From Candidatus Uhrbacteria bacterium (GTDB taxonomy: Bacteria > Patescibacteriota > Patescibacteriia > UBA9934): a DNA stretch of 22,831 nucleotides. Below, piece by piece: positions 1 through 5,693 of this stretch; position 1 is the stretch's first letter, and each line of letters begins with the position of its first letter. The stretch lies in assembly GCA_030688135.1 (NCBI GenBank), contig JAUYIW010000023.1, forward strand, positions 1 through 22,831, read 5' to 3'. The notes beneath the pieces were generated by a model. That model was not told the DNA's origin, ran no database searches, and worked only from the letters and a program-made list of their open reading frames with translations. The translations under genes were made by a program, and so were the position numbers.

Positions 1-591
1 TTATCACTTCATAAGATGTTAATTTCAAACATTCGCGACGATATCGCCGGAAGATTTAGAAAAAATGATAAATTTGTGCGCGTTGGCAGTCATATCGCCC
101 CCAATCCCAAAGAAGTGGTAGGTCGGCTGGAAAAAATATTATCCGAATACAATGCTGCAAGTCACGAAAATATAATTAAAAGGATTGCAAGGTTGCATCT
201 GGCTTTTGAATACACTCACCCATTTTGCGATGGTAATGGCCGTATTGGACGTGTAATAAATAATTATCTACTAATACGAGAAGGATTTGTGCCGATCAAC
301 ATAAAATTTATTGATAGAAATAAATATTACGAAGCGTTTAAGGAATTTGATGCCAAAGGCGCTACTGCTATTATGGAAGAGATAGTTGGCAAGGCGCTTA
401 CTAGTAGCTACCACAAACGACTAGCTTATTTGGAAGGCGCGCAGATTATGACGCTCGCTGAATATGGGAAAATAAATAAAATATCACACTCTAATTTGAT
501 CAATAAGGCAACCCGCCAAACAATAGAGGCCTTTTTAGAAAAAGGCGTGTGGAAAATTGGGGTTGCCCAAGAAAGCAATAATAGCAAGTAG
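1..591 (+). CDS. Fic family protein, 5' partial
   Basis: This is the C-terminal part of a Fic-domain protein, a family that usually transfers AMP from ATP onto target proteins. The frame is open from base 1 (LSLHK before the first visible Met at 16), so the true start lies upstream of the window. Counted from that Met, the Fic motif HPFCDGNGRIGR is at residues 68-79 and contains the catalytic His and the ATP-phosphate-binding GNGR. A helical segment at about 145-175 resembles the winged-helix tail seen in many Fic proteins. The N-terminal inhibitory helix, if present, is outside the window. The gene precedes a complete attC-like site at 728-832 and may be a cassette passenger or a chromosomal neighbour. 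The Fic assignment is secure; the target is unknown. A second, different Fic gene lies at 4002-4967. Confidence 0.9.
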   Translation, partial: LSLHKMLISNIRDDIAGRFRKNDKFVRVGSHIAPNPKEVVGRLEKILSEYNAASHENIIKRIARLHLAFEYTHPFCDGNGRIGRVINNYLLIREGFVPINIKFIDRNKYYEAFKEFDAKGATAIMEEIVGKALTSSYHKRLAYLEGAQIMTLAEYGKINKISHSNLINKATRQTIEAFLEKGVWKIGVAQESNNSK

Positions 592-727
592 AAAGGATGC
601 GGGCGATATGACTACGGGGCATTTACCCCTTTAATTCCTCTCTGCCCTTCGCCCCAAACGGAAAAACAAAATCGGATTCTTTTTAAGAGCCATTTGCTAT
701 CGCAAATGAAAGGAAAACATGTACATC
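592..727. other. Non-coding stretch 3' of the first Fic gene
   Basis: No credible reading frame. It holds small hairpins: GGGG/CCCC around 616-630 and a perfect 7-bp stem CATTTGC/GCAAATG at 691-708. It leads directly into the attC-like site at 728. Confidence 0.4.
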
Positions 728-832
728 ATATAACAGCACGATATCCGGTTCGCGCTTGGCTACGCCAAATGCTCACCCAAATTTTCACTCCACTACGTTC
801 CGCGAAAACTTCGGATATCGGCAACGTTATAC
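728..832 (+). repeat. attC-like recombination site A (complete)
   Basis: An imperfect inverted repeat with the integron attC layout. R'' is ATATAAC (728-734), followed by a 4-nt spacer and L'' CGATATCCG (739-747). L' CGGATATCG (812-820) is followed by a 5-nt spacer and R' GTTATAC (826-832). L''/L' pair over 9/9 bases and R''/R' over 6/7. Nested inside are TTCGCG/CGCGAA (749-754, 801-806) and TTGGC/GCCAA (756-768), so the loop side is itself structured. Length is about 105 bp, within the attC range. The expected crossover is G^TT at 826/827, which would make TTATACGC the first bases of the methyltransferase cassette. The layout is seen in the sequence; recombination activity is inference. Confidence 0.6.
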
Positions 833-871
833 GCAATCAGAAGTCGGCTTTTTAGAAAGAAAATGAGCGCA
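826..871 (+). repeat. Left end of methyltransferase cassette (inverted repeat)
   Basis: Three blocks here recur inverted downstream of the methyltransferase gene. GTTATACGC (826-834) pairs with 1839-1847 over 9/9 bases. TCAGAAGTCGGCTTTTT (837-853) pairs with 1770-1786 over 17/17. ATGAGCGCA (863-871) pairs with 1753-1761 over 9/9. The gene is thus bracketed by its own inverted repeats, which suggests it moved as one unit. Confidence 0.7.
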
Positions 872-918
872 CGCAAAACACAACATTTATAAATCATTTA
901 TTTTTTATATAGATTATT

Positions 919-1746
919 ATGAAAAACAAAGAGGTTAAGCTAACCAAGAAAAATTATGAAAAAGATGCTATTCAGGAATGGAATAGATTGGCAAAAGATC
1001 CTTTTCATAAAATTGAATTTGATACAACAATAAAATTTCTGAAAAAGTATCTTCCGAAAAAATCATTTATTCTGGACGCGGGTGGTGGTCCCGGAAGATA
1101 CTCTATAGAATTGGCAAAAATGGGCCATAAAGTAGTGCTTTTTGATTTAGTCCCTGAACATTTAGAAATAGCAAAGAAAAAAATAAGAAAAGAAAAAGTT
1201 CAAACAAAAATTAAAGATATAGTTGAGGGATCAATTACAGATTTATCTAAGTTTGAAAATAATTCTTTTGACGTCGTTCTTTGTTTAGGTGGTCCTCTTT
1301 CTCATGTTAATCCAGAATCAGAAAGACAAAAAGCAATAAATGAACTACTTAGAGTCGCGAAAAAAGGAGCTTTAATTTTTGTTTCTGTGATGAGTAAGTA
1401 TGGAGTACTTTTAGCCACTCCTCTTGGCTGGCCTCAAGAAGTGGGATATAAAAAACATTTTGAAAATCTTGTATCAAATGGCGAAGATTATAAATGGAGA
1501 GGAGATGGCTATTGTCATTATTTTACATCCACAGAACTTGAAGCCATTTTTGCCAAAAAAGCTGTACAAATTATTGAAAAAGTAGGACTTGAGGGATTAA
1601 ATGTAAGTCCTGAAGCAACAAATGACTTTGCGAAAAAATATCCCAAAGCGTGGAAAAATTGGTTAGCAATTCATGACAAAATTTGTACTGATCCAGTAAT
1701 TGTTGATTTAAGTGGGCATATGATGATAATTGTTAAGAAAAAATAA
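919..1746 (+). CDS. Class I SAM-dependent methyltransferase
   Basis: A 275-residue soluble Rossmann-fold methyltransferase. Motif I is ILDAGGGPGR (51-60). The acidic end of strand 2 is VVLFD (72-76), where D76 would bind the SAM ribose. The strand-4 region FDVVLCLGGPLSHV is at 117-130 and a typical E(L)LRVAKKGALIFV helix-strand follows. The C-terminal part (about 155-275) is a substrate-side extension with a Trp-rich patch. The substrate cannot be told. The gene is visibly richer in A and T than its neighbours and stands alone between attC-like sites A and B, flanked by its own inverted repeats; this fits a captured cassette. No Shine-Dalgarno precedes the ATG. Family assignment is firm; role unknown. 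Confidence 0.88.
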   Translation: MKNKEVKLTKKNYEKDAIQEWNRLAKDPFHKIEFDTTIKFLKKYLPKKSFILDAGGGPGRYSIELAKMGHKVVLFDLVPEHLEIAKKKIRKEKVQTKIKDIVEGSITDLSKFENNSFDVVLCLGGPLSHVNPESERQKAINELLRVAKKGALIFVSVMSKYGVLLATPLGWPQEVGYKKHFENLVSNGEDYKWRGDGYCHYFTSTELEAIFAKKAVQIIEKVGLEGLNVSPEATNDFAKKYPKAWKNWLAIHDKICTDPVIVDLSGHMMIIVKKK

Positions 1747-1752
1747 ATGATG

Positions 1753-1865
1753 TGCGCTCATAAAAAAGAAAAAAGCCGACTTCTGACTTTCTCGCTTCGC
1801 TCGAACCCCGCTGCGCTCTCCTCCTTTCAGTCGTCGGGGCGTATAACAAGGCAGGCTGTCAGAAA
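1753..1865 (+). repeat. Right end of methyltransferase cassette and degenerate attC-like site B
   Basis: 1753-1786 is the inverted copy of the cassette's left end. A GC-rich block (1787-1838) follows that has no counterpart on the left; CCGAC/GTCGG and CTGA/TCAG pair around it. R'' GTATAAC (1841-1847) is exactly complementary to G+TTATAC, the junction expected if the cassette circularised. A clear L''/L' pair and a GTT core are missing before the next gene, so this site looks truncated or rearranged. Confidence 0.45.
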
Positions 1866-1880
1866 TTGCGCCGACCTTTA
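1866..1880 (+). repeat. Left arm of inverted repeat flanking the 1913-2629 gene
   Basis: TTGCGCCGACCTTTA here matches, inverted and perfectly (15/15), TAAAGGTCGGCGCAA at 2627-2641. The right arm begins with the gene's TAA stop codon. Confidence 0.7.
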
Positions 1881-1912
1881 TACTAAAAATAATTCATATC
1901 TAACCTAAAACT

Positions 1913-2629
1913 ATGGAACTAGAACAAAGTCCCGAAGTGGGACAAAACAAATGGAGCAAAATATGGCCTATCCTTCTCACGGTAATTATCACAGCCCTAA
2001 TTATTGGAGGTGGCGTTTATCTTTTTCAAAAAAATGAAATTGATACTTTGCGGGAAGAAGTAACAGCCCTTAAAGCAAGCGAGACCACGGAGGATAAGGA
2101 ACTGCCAACAGTAATTGATGAACCCTCTGAGGTAGTGGCTTCTGGCTCTCTGATCTATCAGGGTGAGGAACTTGGACTCTCATTTGAATACCCAGCCAAA
2201 TGGGAGGAAATCACAGAAGATACGGATCATGGTCATTTCATACTTAAAGCCGGTGATGATACTTTTCTATCGGCCGACAACTATCCGTATGAAGGCCCAG
2301 ATCGTGGATTTGGCTGGACGGATTTGGCCGTGTTAATAGAAGGATCGGAATCCATAGATAATTTTTGTGAAAATCCGATTTTTCCACAAAACAACATTCG
2401 CGATTGCGAAGTCCTTACAAATACAAATGGAGTTACTTACGTCAAAACTTTAGAGGAAATGCAAGCCGAGGGTGGTTTATTAGGTATTGCGCATAATTAT
2501 TACCTCTTCAATCCTAATGCGGATTTTTCAGGAATAGTAATTTCCTCCATTTGGCTAGACGAAAACAACCTATTCAATCTTGAGAACACACTCGATAGAC
2601 TTGTCAAAAGTATCAAATTCACCCAATAA
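1913..2629 (+). CDS. Membrane-anchored extracytoplasmic protein, PsbP/DUF4367-like fold possible
   Basis: A 238-residue protein with an N-in signal anchor. A short charged start is followed by one hydrophobic helix at about 17-38 and a short predicted coiled coil (IDTLREEVTALKAS). After an acidic linker comes a globular domain opening with LIYQGEELGLSFEYPAKWEEI and closing with LDRLVKSIKF. That pattern (gLsfeyP..W near the start, ..i..SikF at the end) is common in small Patescibacteria surface proteins related to PsbP-like folds, but I cannot confirm a family. Three Cys (about 150-165) could pair outside the cell. The gene is bracketed by a perfect 15-bp inverted repeat and sits alone between attC-like remnants, so it may be a cassette passenger. 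Function unknown. Confidence 0.75.
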   Translation: MELEQSPEVGQNKWSKIWPILLTVIITALIIGGGVYLFQKNEIDTLREEVTALKASETTEDKELPTVIDEPSEVVASGSLIYQGEELGLSFEYPAKWEEITEDTDHGHFILKAGDDTFLSADNYPYEGPDRGFGWTDLAVLIEGSESIDNFCENPIFPQNNIRDCEVLTNTNGVTYVKTLEEMQAEGGLLGIAHNYYLFNPNADFSGIVISSIWLDENNLFNLENTLDRLVKSIKFTQ

Positions 2630-2699
2630 AGGTCGGCGCAACATCAGCTAACAGCAGCTATCCAACATGCCCGTCTCCCGCCAAGGCGGGATCCGGGCA
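2627..2699 (+). repeat. Right inverted-repeat arm, attC-like remnant C and hairpin
   Basis: 2627-2641 is the right arm of the 15-bp inverted repeat. R''-like AGCTAAC ends at 2652, and an L''-like CTATCCAACAT (2658-2668) also occurs at 3677-3687 and 4953-4963. Instead of an L' arm, a GC-rich hairpin follows (2668-2699): TGCCCG and TCCCGCC pair with GGCGGGA and CGGGCA, with symmetric TC/TC gaps. The attC-like site is therefore incomplete or interrupted. Confidence 0.45.
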
Positions 2700-2723
2700 C
2701 GCGTACGGGGGTACGGGGCGTAC

Positions 2724-2816
2724 GGGGTCAGGTCGTTACTTGTAGCATTTTCTGGTATCATGATTACTAGAATCTTGAACAGTTCGCTATAATGCTACAA
2801 GTAACGACCTGACCCC
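2724..2816. mobile_element. REPIN-like hairpin element
   Basis: Two perfectly complementary 26-bp arms (2724-2749 and 2791-2816), beginning GGGGTCAGGTCG, enclose a 41-nt loop. Two inverted REP units of this size are the REPIN architecture, non-autonomous elements moved by RAYT (Y1/IS200-like) transposases; none is present here. It lies inside what would be attC-like site C: GCCCGTCT (2669-2676) upstream is complementary to AGACGGGC (2833-2840) downstream. The arms are seen directly; the REPIN label is inference. Confidence 0.65.
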
Positions 2817-2850
2817 TTTACCTTTATTATGCAGACGGGCGGACGAGGGC

Positions 2851-3111
2851 GTGATTACTCACGACCAAGCTGAAGCTTTAATTAAACAACTAACTGAACT
2901 TAAAAACGCTAACCCAGACGCATTAATCGAAAACCCAAACAATACCGAAGTAAATAAAGATACATATTACGAACGCAATACGGCTGTAATGAACGCGTCA
3001 GACGCCCTCGCCGCCTTTCAAGTAAATGACAGTGAAGGTGTAGCAGACACTGTTGCCAAAGCTCTCGAGCAAGGGAAGCCTGTGCGACGGTTAAAATATA
3101 ACCTGGAATAA
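2851..3111 (+). CDS. Small hypothetical protein
   Basis: An 86-residue, mostly helical, acidic orphan. The first start is GTG at 2851, with a purine-rich GGACGAGG just ahead that could serve as ribosome binding site; the next in-frame Met is residue 47. The frame stays open upstream to the REPIN-like hairpin, so a longer ancestral protein truncated by that insertion is possible. Composition (ALIKQLTELKN, DALAAFQVND, VADTVAKALEQ) looks like real coding sequence rather than noise. No signal peptide or known motif. It lies between attC-like remnants, as expected for a cassette passenger. Confidence 0.5.
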   Translation: MITHDQAEALIKQLTELKNANPDALIENPNNTEVNKDTYYERNTAVMNASDALAAFQVNDSEGVADTVAKALEQGKPVRRLKYNLE

Positions 3112-3163
3112 TTGCCTCCAATAATTAAGATGTGAATTTTTTGCGACTCAAGCCCTTTGGGTC

Positions 3164-3305
3164 GCAGAACACGGTATATCTGGCTCAGAAATATGACGCA
3201 TTTAAGGATTATTGTTTGTCATATTTCTTCGACCCATATCTATGCTCTTCTATATTCAACTAATTTGGTATCGAGCCTAGACATCAGATATACCGAACAT
3301 TATCA
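3164..3305 (+). repeat. attC-like site between the 86-aa and NIF3-like genes (degenerate)
   Basis: Nested complementary arms: CGGTATATCTG (3172-3182) with CAGATATACCG (3285-3295), 11/11; GGCTC with GAGCC (3182-3186, 3273-3277); and AGAAATATGAC (3187-3197) with GTCATATTTCT (3218-3228), 11/11. An R''-like GCAGAAC (3164-3170) precedes L''. After L' comes AAC then ATTATCA (3299-3305), where GTTATCA is expected, so the crossover G has become A. It has attC topology but is probably inactive. A TGCGAC/GTCGCA hairpin (3142-3165) lies just upstream. Confidence 0.5.
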
Positions 3306-3320
3306 GAAATTTATTTTTTC
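3300..3320 (+). repeat. Left inverted-repeat arm of the NIF3-like cassette
   Basis: TTATCAGAAATTTATTTTTT (3300-3319) pairs with 3651-3670 downstream of the gene, 19/20. Its first bases, TTATCA, together with a leading G, are exactly complementary to the R'' box TGATAAC at 3665-3671. Confidence 0.7.
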
Positions 3321-3321
3321 T

Positions 3322-3651
3322 ATGAAACTAAGTAAAATTGTCAAAATAGTGACTTACTGCCCAAAAGAATCTACGGATGATATCCGTCTAGCAATTGGGA
3401 AAGCCGGTGGTGGTATAATTGGTAATTATTCTTATTGTGCTTTTTTGAGTGAAGGACACGGATATTTTTTACCAATGGAAGGCTCTAATCCCACGATTGG
3501 CAAACAGGGTGAGATTGAAAAAGTTGCGGAAATAAAAATAGAGTTCGTTTGTGAACAGGATAAAGCTAAGTCTGTTATTGAAGCAATCAAAAAAGCACAT
3601 CCATACGAAGAAGTGCCGATTGATGTTTTCCAATTGCTAGACTACGAATAA
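3322..3651 (+). CDS. Stand-alone NIF3/YqfO insert-domain (PII/CutA-like) protein
   Basis: 109 residues ending in AHPYEEVPIDVFQL, the signature of the small alpha/beta domain inserted in many NIF3-family (YqfO) proteins and also found alone. The fold resembles PII and CutA trimeric proteins, so a small-molecule or metal-binding role is plausible; no specific function is established from sequence. A glycine-rich loop GKAGGGIIGNY and the FLSEGHGYF segment are visible. I chose ATG 3322 over the in-frame upstream start at 3157, because the extra 55 residues would read through the attC-like repeat and do not look like protein. The gene is bracketed by a 19/20 inverted repeat that begins 2-3 bases from the start codon and at the last base of the stop codon. 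Confidence 0.82.
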   Translation: MKLSKIVKIVTYCPKESTDDIRLAIGKAGGGIIGNYSYCAFLSEGHGYFLPMEGSNPTIGKQGEIEKVAEIKIEFVCEQDKAKSVIEAIKKAHPYEEVPIDVFQLLDYE

Positions 3652-3671
3652 AAAAATAAACTTCTGATAAC
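3651..3671 (+). repeat. Right inverted-repeat arm of the NIF3-like cassette
   Basis: Complementary to 3300-3319 over 19 of 20 bases. It overlaps the last base of the stop codon and runs into the R'' box of site D. Confidence 0.7.
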
Positions 3672-3718
3672 ACCTGCTATCCAACATTAAAACGTCGGAT
3701 CAGCAGCAAACGTTGTCA
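3665..3718 (+). repeat. attC-like recombination site D (complete, 54 bp)
   Basis: The most canonical site in the window. R'' is TGATAAC (3665-3671), L'' CTGCTATCC (3674-3682), a 14-nt loop, L' GGATCAGCAG (3697-3706), a 5-nt spacer and R' GTTGTCA (3712-3718). L'' and L' pair fully if C3701 is bulged, matching the extrahelical base used by integron integrases to choose the strand. R''/R' pair 6/7. Spacers are unequal (2 and 5 nt), which is atypical. The layout is observed; function is inferred. Confidence 0.62.
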
Positions 3719-3739
3719 ATATCGCTTCGCTCGTTGACT

Positions 3740-3769
3740 AACGTGCCGCGGCTATCACCGCGGCACGTT
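3740..3769. repeat. Perfect 12-bp hairpin
   Basis: AACGTGCCGCGG (3740-3751) and CCGCGGCACGTT (3758-3769) flank a 6-nt loop. AAC at one end and GTTACGC (3767-3773) at the other imitate the outer boxes of an attC, but no spacers are visible. Together with GTTGTCAA/TTGACTAAC (3712-3742) it could be an empty mini-cassette or only a transcription-stopping hairpin. Confidence 0.55.
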
Positions 3770-3833
3770 ACGCAATTCAAAAAATATTTTTCTTTTTTAT
3801 AAGGAATTTTGACAGGCTTTTTAAAAAGGGGAA

Positions 3834-3853
3834 CCTGCCTGCCGGCAGGCAGG
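3834..3853. repeat. 20-bp perfect palindrome, dispersed repeat copy 1
   Basis: CCTGCCTGCCGGCAGGCAGG is self-complementary throughout. A second copy with one change is at 6732-6751. It is intergenic here, 150 bp ahead of the second Fic gene. Confidence 0.75.
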
Positions 3854-3934
3854 TAAATTTGTTTTAATATTTTTAAAGGGGAATTAGGTGTCTTTGTCCG
3901 TTGCGAAACTGGCAAAGACCGATTTTATCTCAAC

Positions 3935-3963
3935 TTGACCCTAATTTCTTAATATGGCATACT
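3935..3963 (+). promoter_or_regulatory. Sigma70-type promoter of the second Fic gene
   Basis: TTGACC (3935-3940), a 17-nt spacer and CATACT (3958-3963), 38 bp upstream of the ATG. The preceding non-coding stretch 3770-3934 shows only AT-rich DNA and the palindrome at 3834. Confidence 0.55.
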
Positions 3964-4001
3964 GTAAATATCTAACTAAACCATATTAAGATTTTCCCTC
4001 T

Positions 4002-4967
4002 ATGTCCTACCTTTCGCCAATTATAAAGACCCGCCTGGAAGAAAAATTGGCTAAACTCAACAAACTTCGCCCCTTGCCAAAATCTGCGGTACAAAAACTT
4101 CGTGAAAAGTTTCAGATTGAAATGACCTACAATTCAAATGCTATTGAAGGCAACTCTTTAACCTTAAAAGAAACTTTTTTGGTTATTAACGAGGGCATAA
4201 CGGTAAAAGGCAAACCTTTGAAAGATCATTTGGAAGCGAAAGACCACCATGCCGCGCTGGAATATTTGTACGACCTGATAGATAAAGACAAAAAACACAC
4301 CATTTCCGAAATGCTTATAAAAAATTTGCATCAAATTATTGTGCAAGAAACCGACAAAGAATGGGCTGGCCGATACCGAAACGCCAATGTAATTATTGGC
4401 GGAGCAAAACATACGCCGCCAGACGCACTACAAGTGCCGAATAAAATGCGAGATTTAATTAGCTGGCTTACCACACAAAAAGGTAAAATGAATATCATTG
4501 AAATGACTGCTTTGCTACATCATAAATTAGTCCACATCCACCCATTTTTTGACGGCAACGGCCGAACCGCACGTTTGACAATGAACTTATTTCTGATGCA
4601 AGCCGGATACCCGCTCGTAGTCATTATGAAAACCGACCGAAAAAAATACTACGACGTATTGGATAAAGCGGACAGTGGAAAATATGAACCGCTGGTAAAA
4701 TTTGTCGCTCAATCCATCGAGCGCTCGCTTGATATTTATCTAAAAACTTTAACGCCTGCCACCACAAAACAGGAAAAATTTGTCTCACTGACTGAAATAT
4801 CCAAAACCACCCCCTTTTCTGCAAAATATTTAAACTTATTGGCTAGACAAGGAAAACTAGAGGCACACAAAGAGGGTAGGGATTGGCTAACGACGAAAGA
4901 AGCCGTTGAGCGGTATCTAAAAAATAGGACAAGGCAGCGAAAAATTACGACACTATCCAACATCTAG
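4002..4967 (+). CDS. Fic family protein (class II, autoinhibited) with winged-helix tail
   Basis: 321 residues. The N-terminal helix carries the inhibitory motif SNAIEG (45-50, S-x3-E-G), which in class II Fic proteins places a Glu against the active-site Arg and represses activity. The Fic core motif HPFFDGNGRTAR (180-191) has the catalytic His180 and the nucleotide-binding GNGR. The C-terminus (about 265-308) is a helix-turn-helix/winged-helix with the FSAKYLNLLARQGKLEAHKEGRDWLT pattern seen in Fic proteins that may bind DNA. Expected activity is AMPylation, possibly also deAMPylation; the target is unknown. The gene has its own promoter (3935), and its 3' end overlaps the recurrent CTATCCAACAT motif followed by GTTGACA (4969-4975), so it may be the last member of the cassette array. 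Confidence 0.93.
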   Translation: MSYLSPIIKTRLEEKLAKLNKLRPLPKSAVQKLREKFQIEMTYNSNAIEGNSLTLKETFLVINEGITVKGKPLKDHLEAKDHHAALEYLYDLIDKDKKHTISEMLIKNLHQIIVQETDKEWAGRYRNANVIIGGAKHTPPDALQVPNKMRDLISWLTTQKGKMNIIEMTALLHHKLVHIHPFFDGNGRTARLTMNLFLMQAGYPLVVIMKTDRKKYYDVLDKADSGKYEPLVKFVAQSIERSLDIYLKTLTPATTKQEKFVSLTEISKTTPFSAKYLNLLARQGKLEAHKEGRDWLTTKEAVERYLKNRTRQRKITTLSNI

Positions 4968-5004
4968 CGTTGACAAAGTGTGCGTAGGTTCTAGAGAAGC
5001 ATAT

Positions 5005-5044
5005 AAAACAAAAACCGCGGCGGTTAAGCTACGGTTTTTGTTTT
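5005..5044. terminator. Bidirectional intrinsic terminator
   Basis: AAAACAAAAACCG (5005-5017) pairs perfectly with CGGTTTTTGTTTT (5032-5044), giving a stem with U-tracts on both strands. It lies between the convergent Fic and KH genes. Confidence 0.8.
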
Positions 5045-5047
5045 AAT

Positions 5048-5392
5048 TTAGAATGACAAGTTGTCGACAACTGATGTGTCTGCTTCAACTTCTTCTTCAG
5101 CTGGTGCTGACGCAGTGTCCTCGCGACGTACGCGTGGTCCACGGGAACCTTCCGGTTCGTAGATTTTCAGATTAACTCGAGCGTTACTCTTTGCTCCCAC
5201 AATTTTTAGAAGCGTTCGGATTGAACGTGCGGTCTGTCCGCTTCGTCCGATAACATATCCCATGTCTTCTGGGTGGATGTGCAAGGTGATTAGGACACCG
5301 CGCTCATCGATGGTTCGCTCTGTTCGTACGTCATCTGGGTGGTTTACAATCGCCCGAACGATGTACTCAACGAATTCTTGATCAAACTCCAT
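5048..5392 (-). CDS. khpA: KH-domain RNA-binding protein (KhpA/YlqC-like)
   Basis: 114 residues with a single KH domain; the RNA-binding loop GRSG (49-52) lies in DMGYVIGRSGQTARSIRTLL. The domain is followed by a short acidic Ala/Glu tail (about 85-114). KhpA proteins are small RNA-binding proteins that work with KhpB/Jag in growth and division control, and the gene typically sits beside rpsP, as here. I start at MEFDQEFVEYIV (Met codon 5390-5392). The longer frame up to 5518 begins on a TTG that forms the -35 box of a promoter, and its extra residues do not align with the family. No Shine-Dalgarno is visible. Confidence 0.87.
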   Translation of the reverse strand: MEFDQEFVEYIVRAIVNHPDDVRTERTIDERGVLITLHIHPEDMGYVIGRSGQTARSIRTLLKIVGAKSNARVNLKIYEPEGSRGPRVRREDTASAPAEEEVEADTSVVDNLSF

Positions 5393-5488
5393 ATGAGTAT
5401 TCTGGTTCTTATGAATTACTGAATGAACTGCAACAGTATCCGCGTCGACTCCAGGTTTTAGCTCCTGGCGCAGGCTATTACGATAAAT

Positions 5489-5518
5489 ACAATAACATAT
5501 CGCATTACCCGTGGTCAA
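5489..5518 (-). promoter_or_regulatory. Promoter of the KH gene
   Basis: On the minus strand, TTGACC (5513-5518), an 18-nt spacer and TATTGT (5489-5494) with an extended -10 TG. The transcript would carry a leader of about 90 nt holding a CCAGG/CCTGG hairpin. Confidence 0.5.
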
Positions 5519-5575
5519 GATATAGAAAAGTGCAGCCCTTACCGGTCTGTCCCAAAAATCGCGATCTTACCTTTC

Positions 5576-5636
5576 ACGGGTACCCAGGCATCTCTTCAAC
5601 GTACGTTTTAGTACGTTTCAGAGACTGCCAGCCCGT
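5576..5636 (-). ncRNA. Structured RNA candidate between rpsP and the KH gene
   Basis: A long interrupted stem. Read on the minus strand it is ACGGG, GGCA, TCTCT, GA, AACGTAC, a 6-nt loop, GTACGTT, GA, AGAGA, TGCC, CCCGT. The GA/GA internal loop would form tandem sheared G.A pairs only in the minus-strand RNA, favouring that strand. It lies in the 300-nt gap 5393-5693, transcribed after rpsP and upstream of the KH promoter. It could be a leader, an rpsP 3' UTR structure or a small RNA. I could not match it to SRP, tmRNA or a known riboswitch. Confidence 0.4.
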
Positions 5637-5693
5637 TTAAGCCAATATCATCGAGTTTTGAAACAACCCTTCCAGCCACTCTTTGTTTATATT

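Noticed and set aside
3157..3321. Longer N-terminus for the NIF3-like protein
   Set aside because: It reads through the attC-like inverted repeat and adds residues unlike the family; ATG 3322 fits the domain start.
3700..3915. Minus-strand frame containing LPAGRQV
   Set aside because: This peptide is the translation of the dispersed 20-bp palindrome; the rest overlaps attC-like and hairpin sequence.
5393..5518. Longer N-terminus for the KH protein
   Set aside because: It would start at a TTG that is part of the -35 box, and the extra residues do not fit KhpA proteins.
5520..5640. SRP (4.5S) RNA or a known riboswitch
   Set aside because: CCGGTAAGG is only loosely like the SRP tip GGAA loop and the AGCAG partner is missing; no riboswitch core was recognised.
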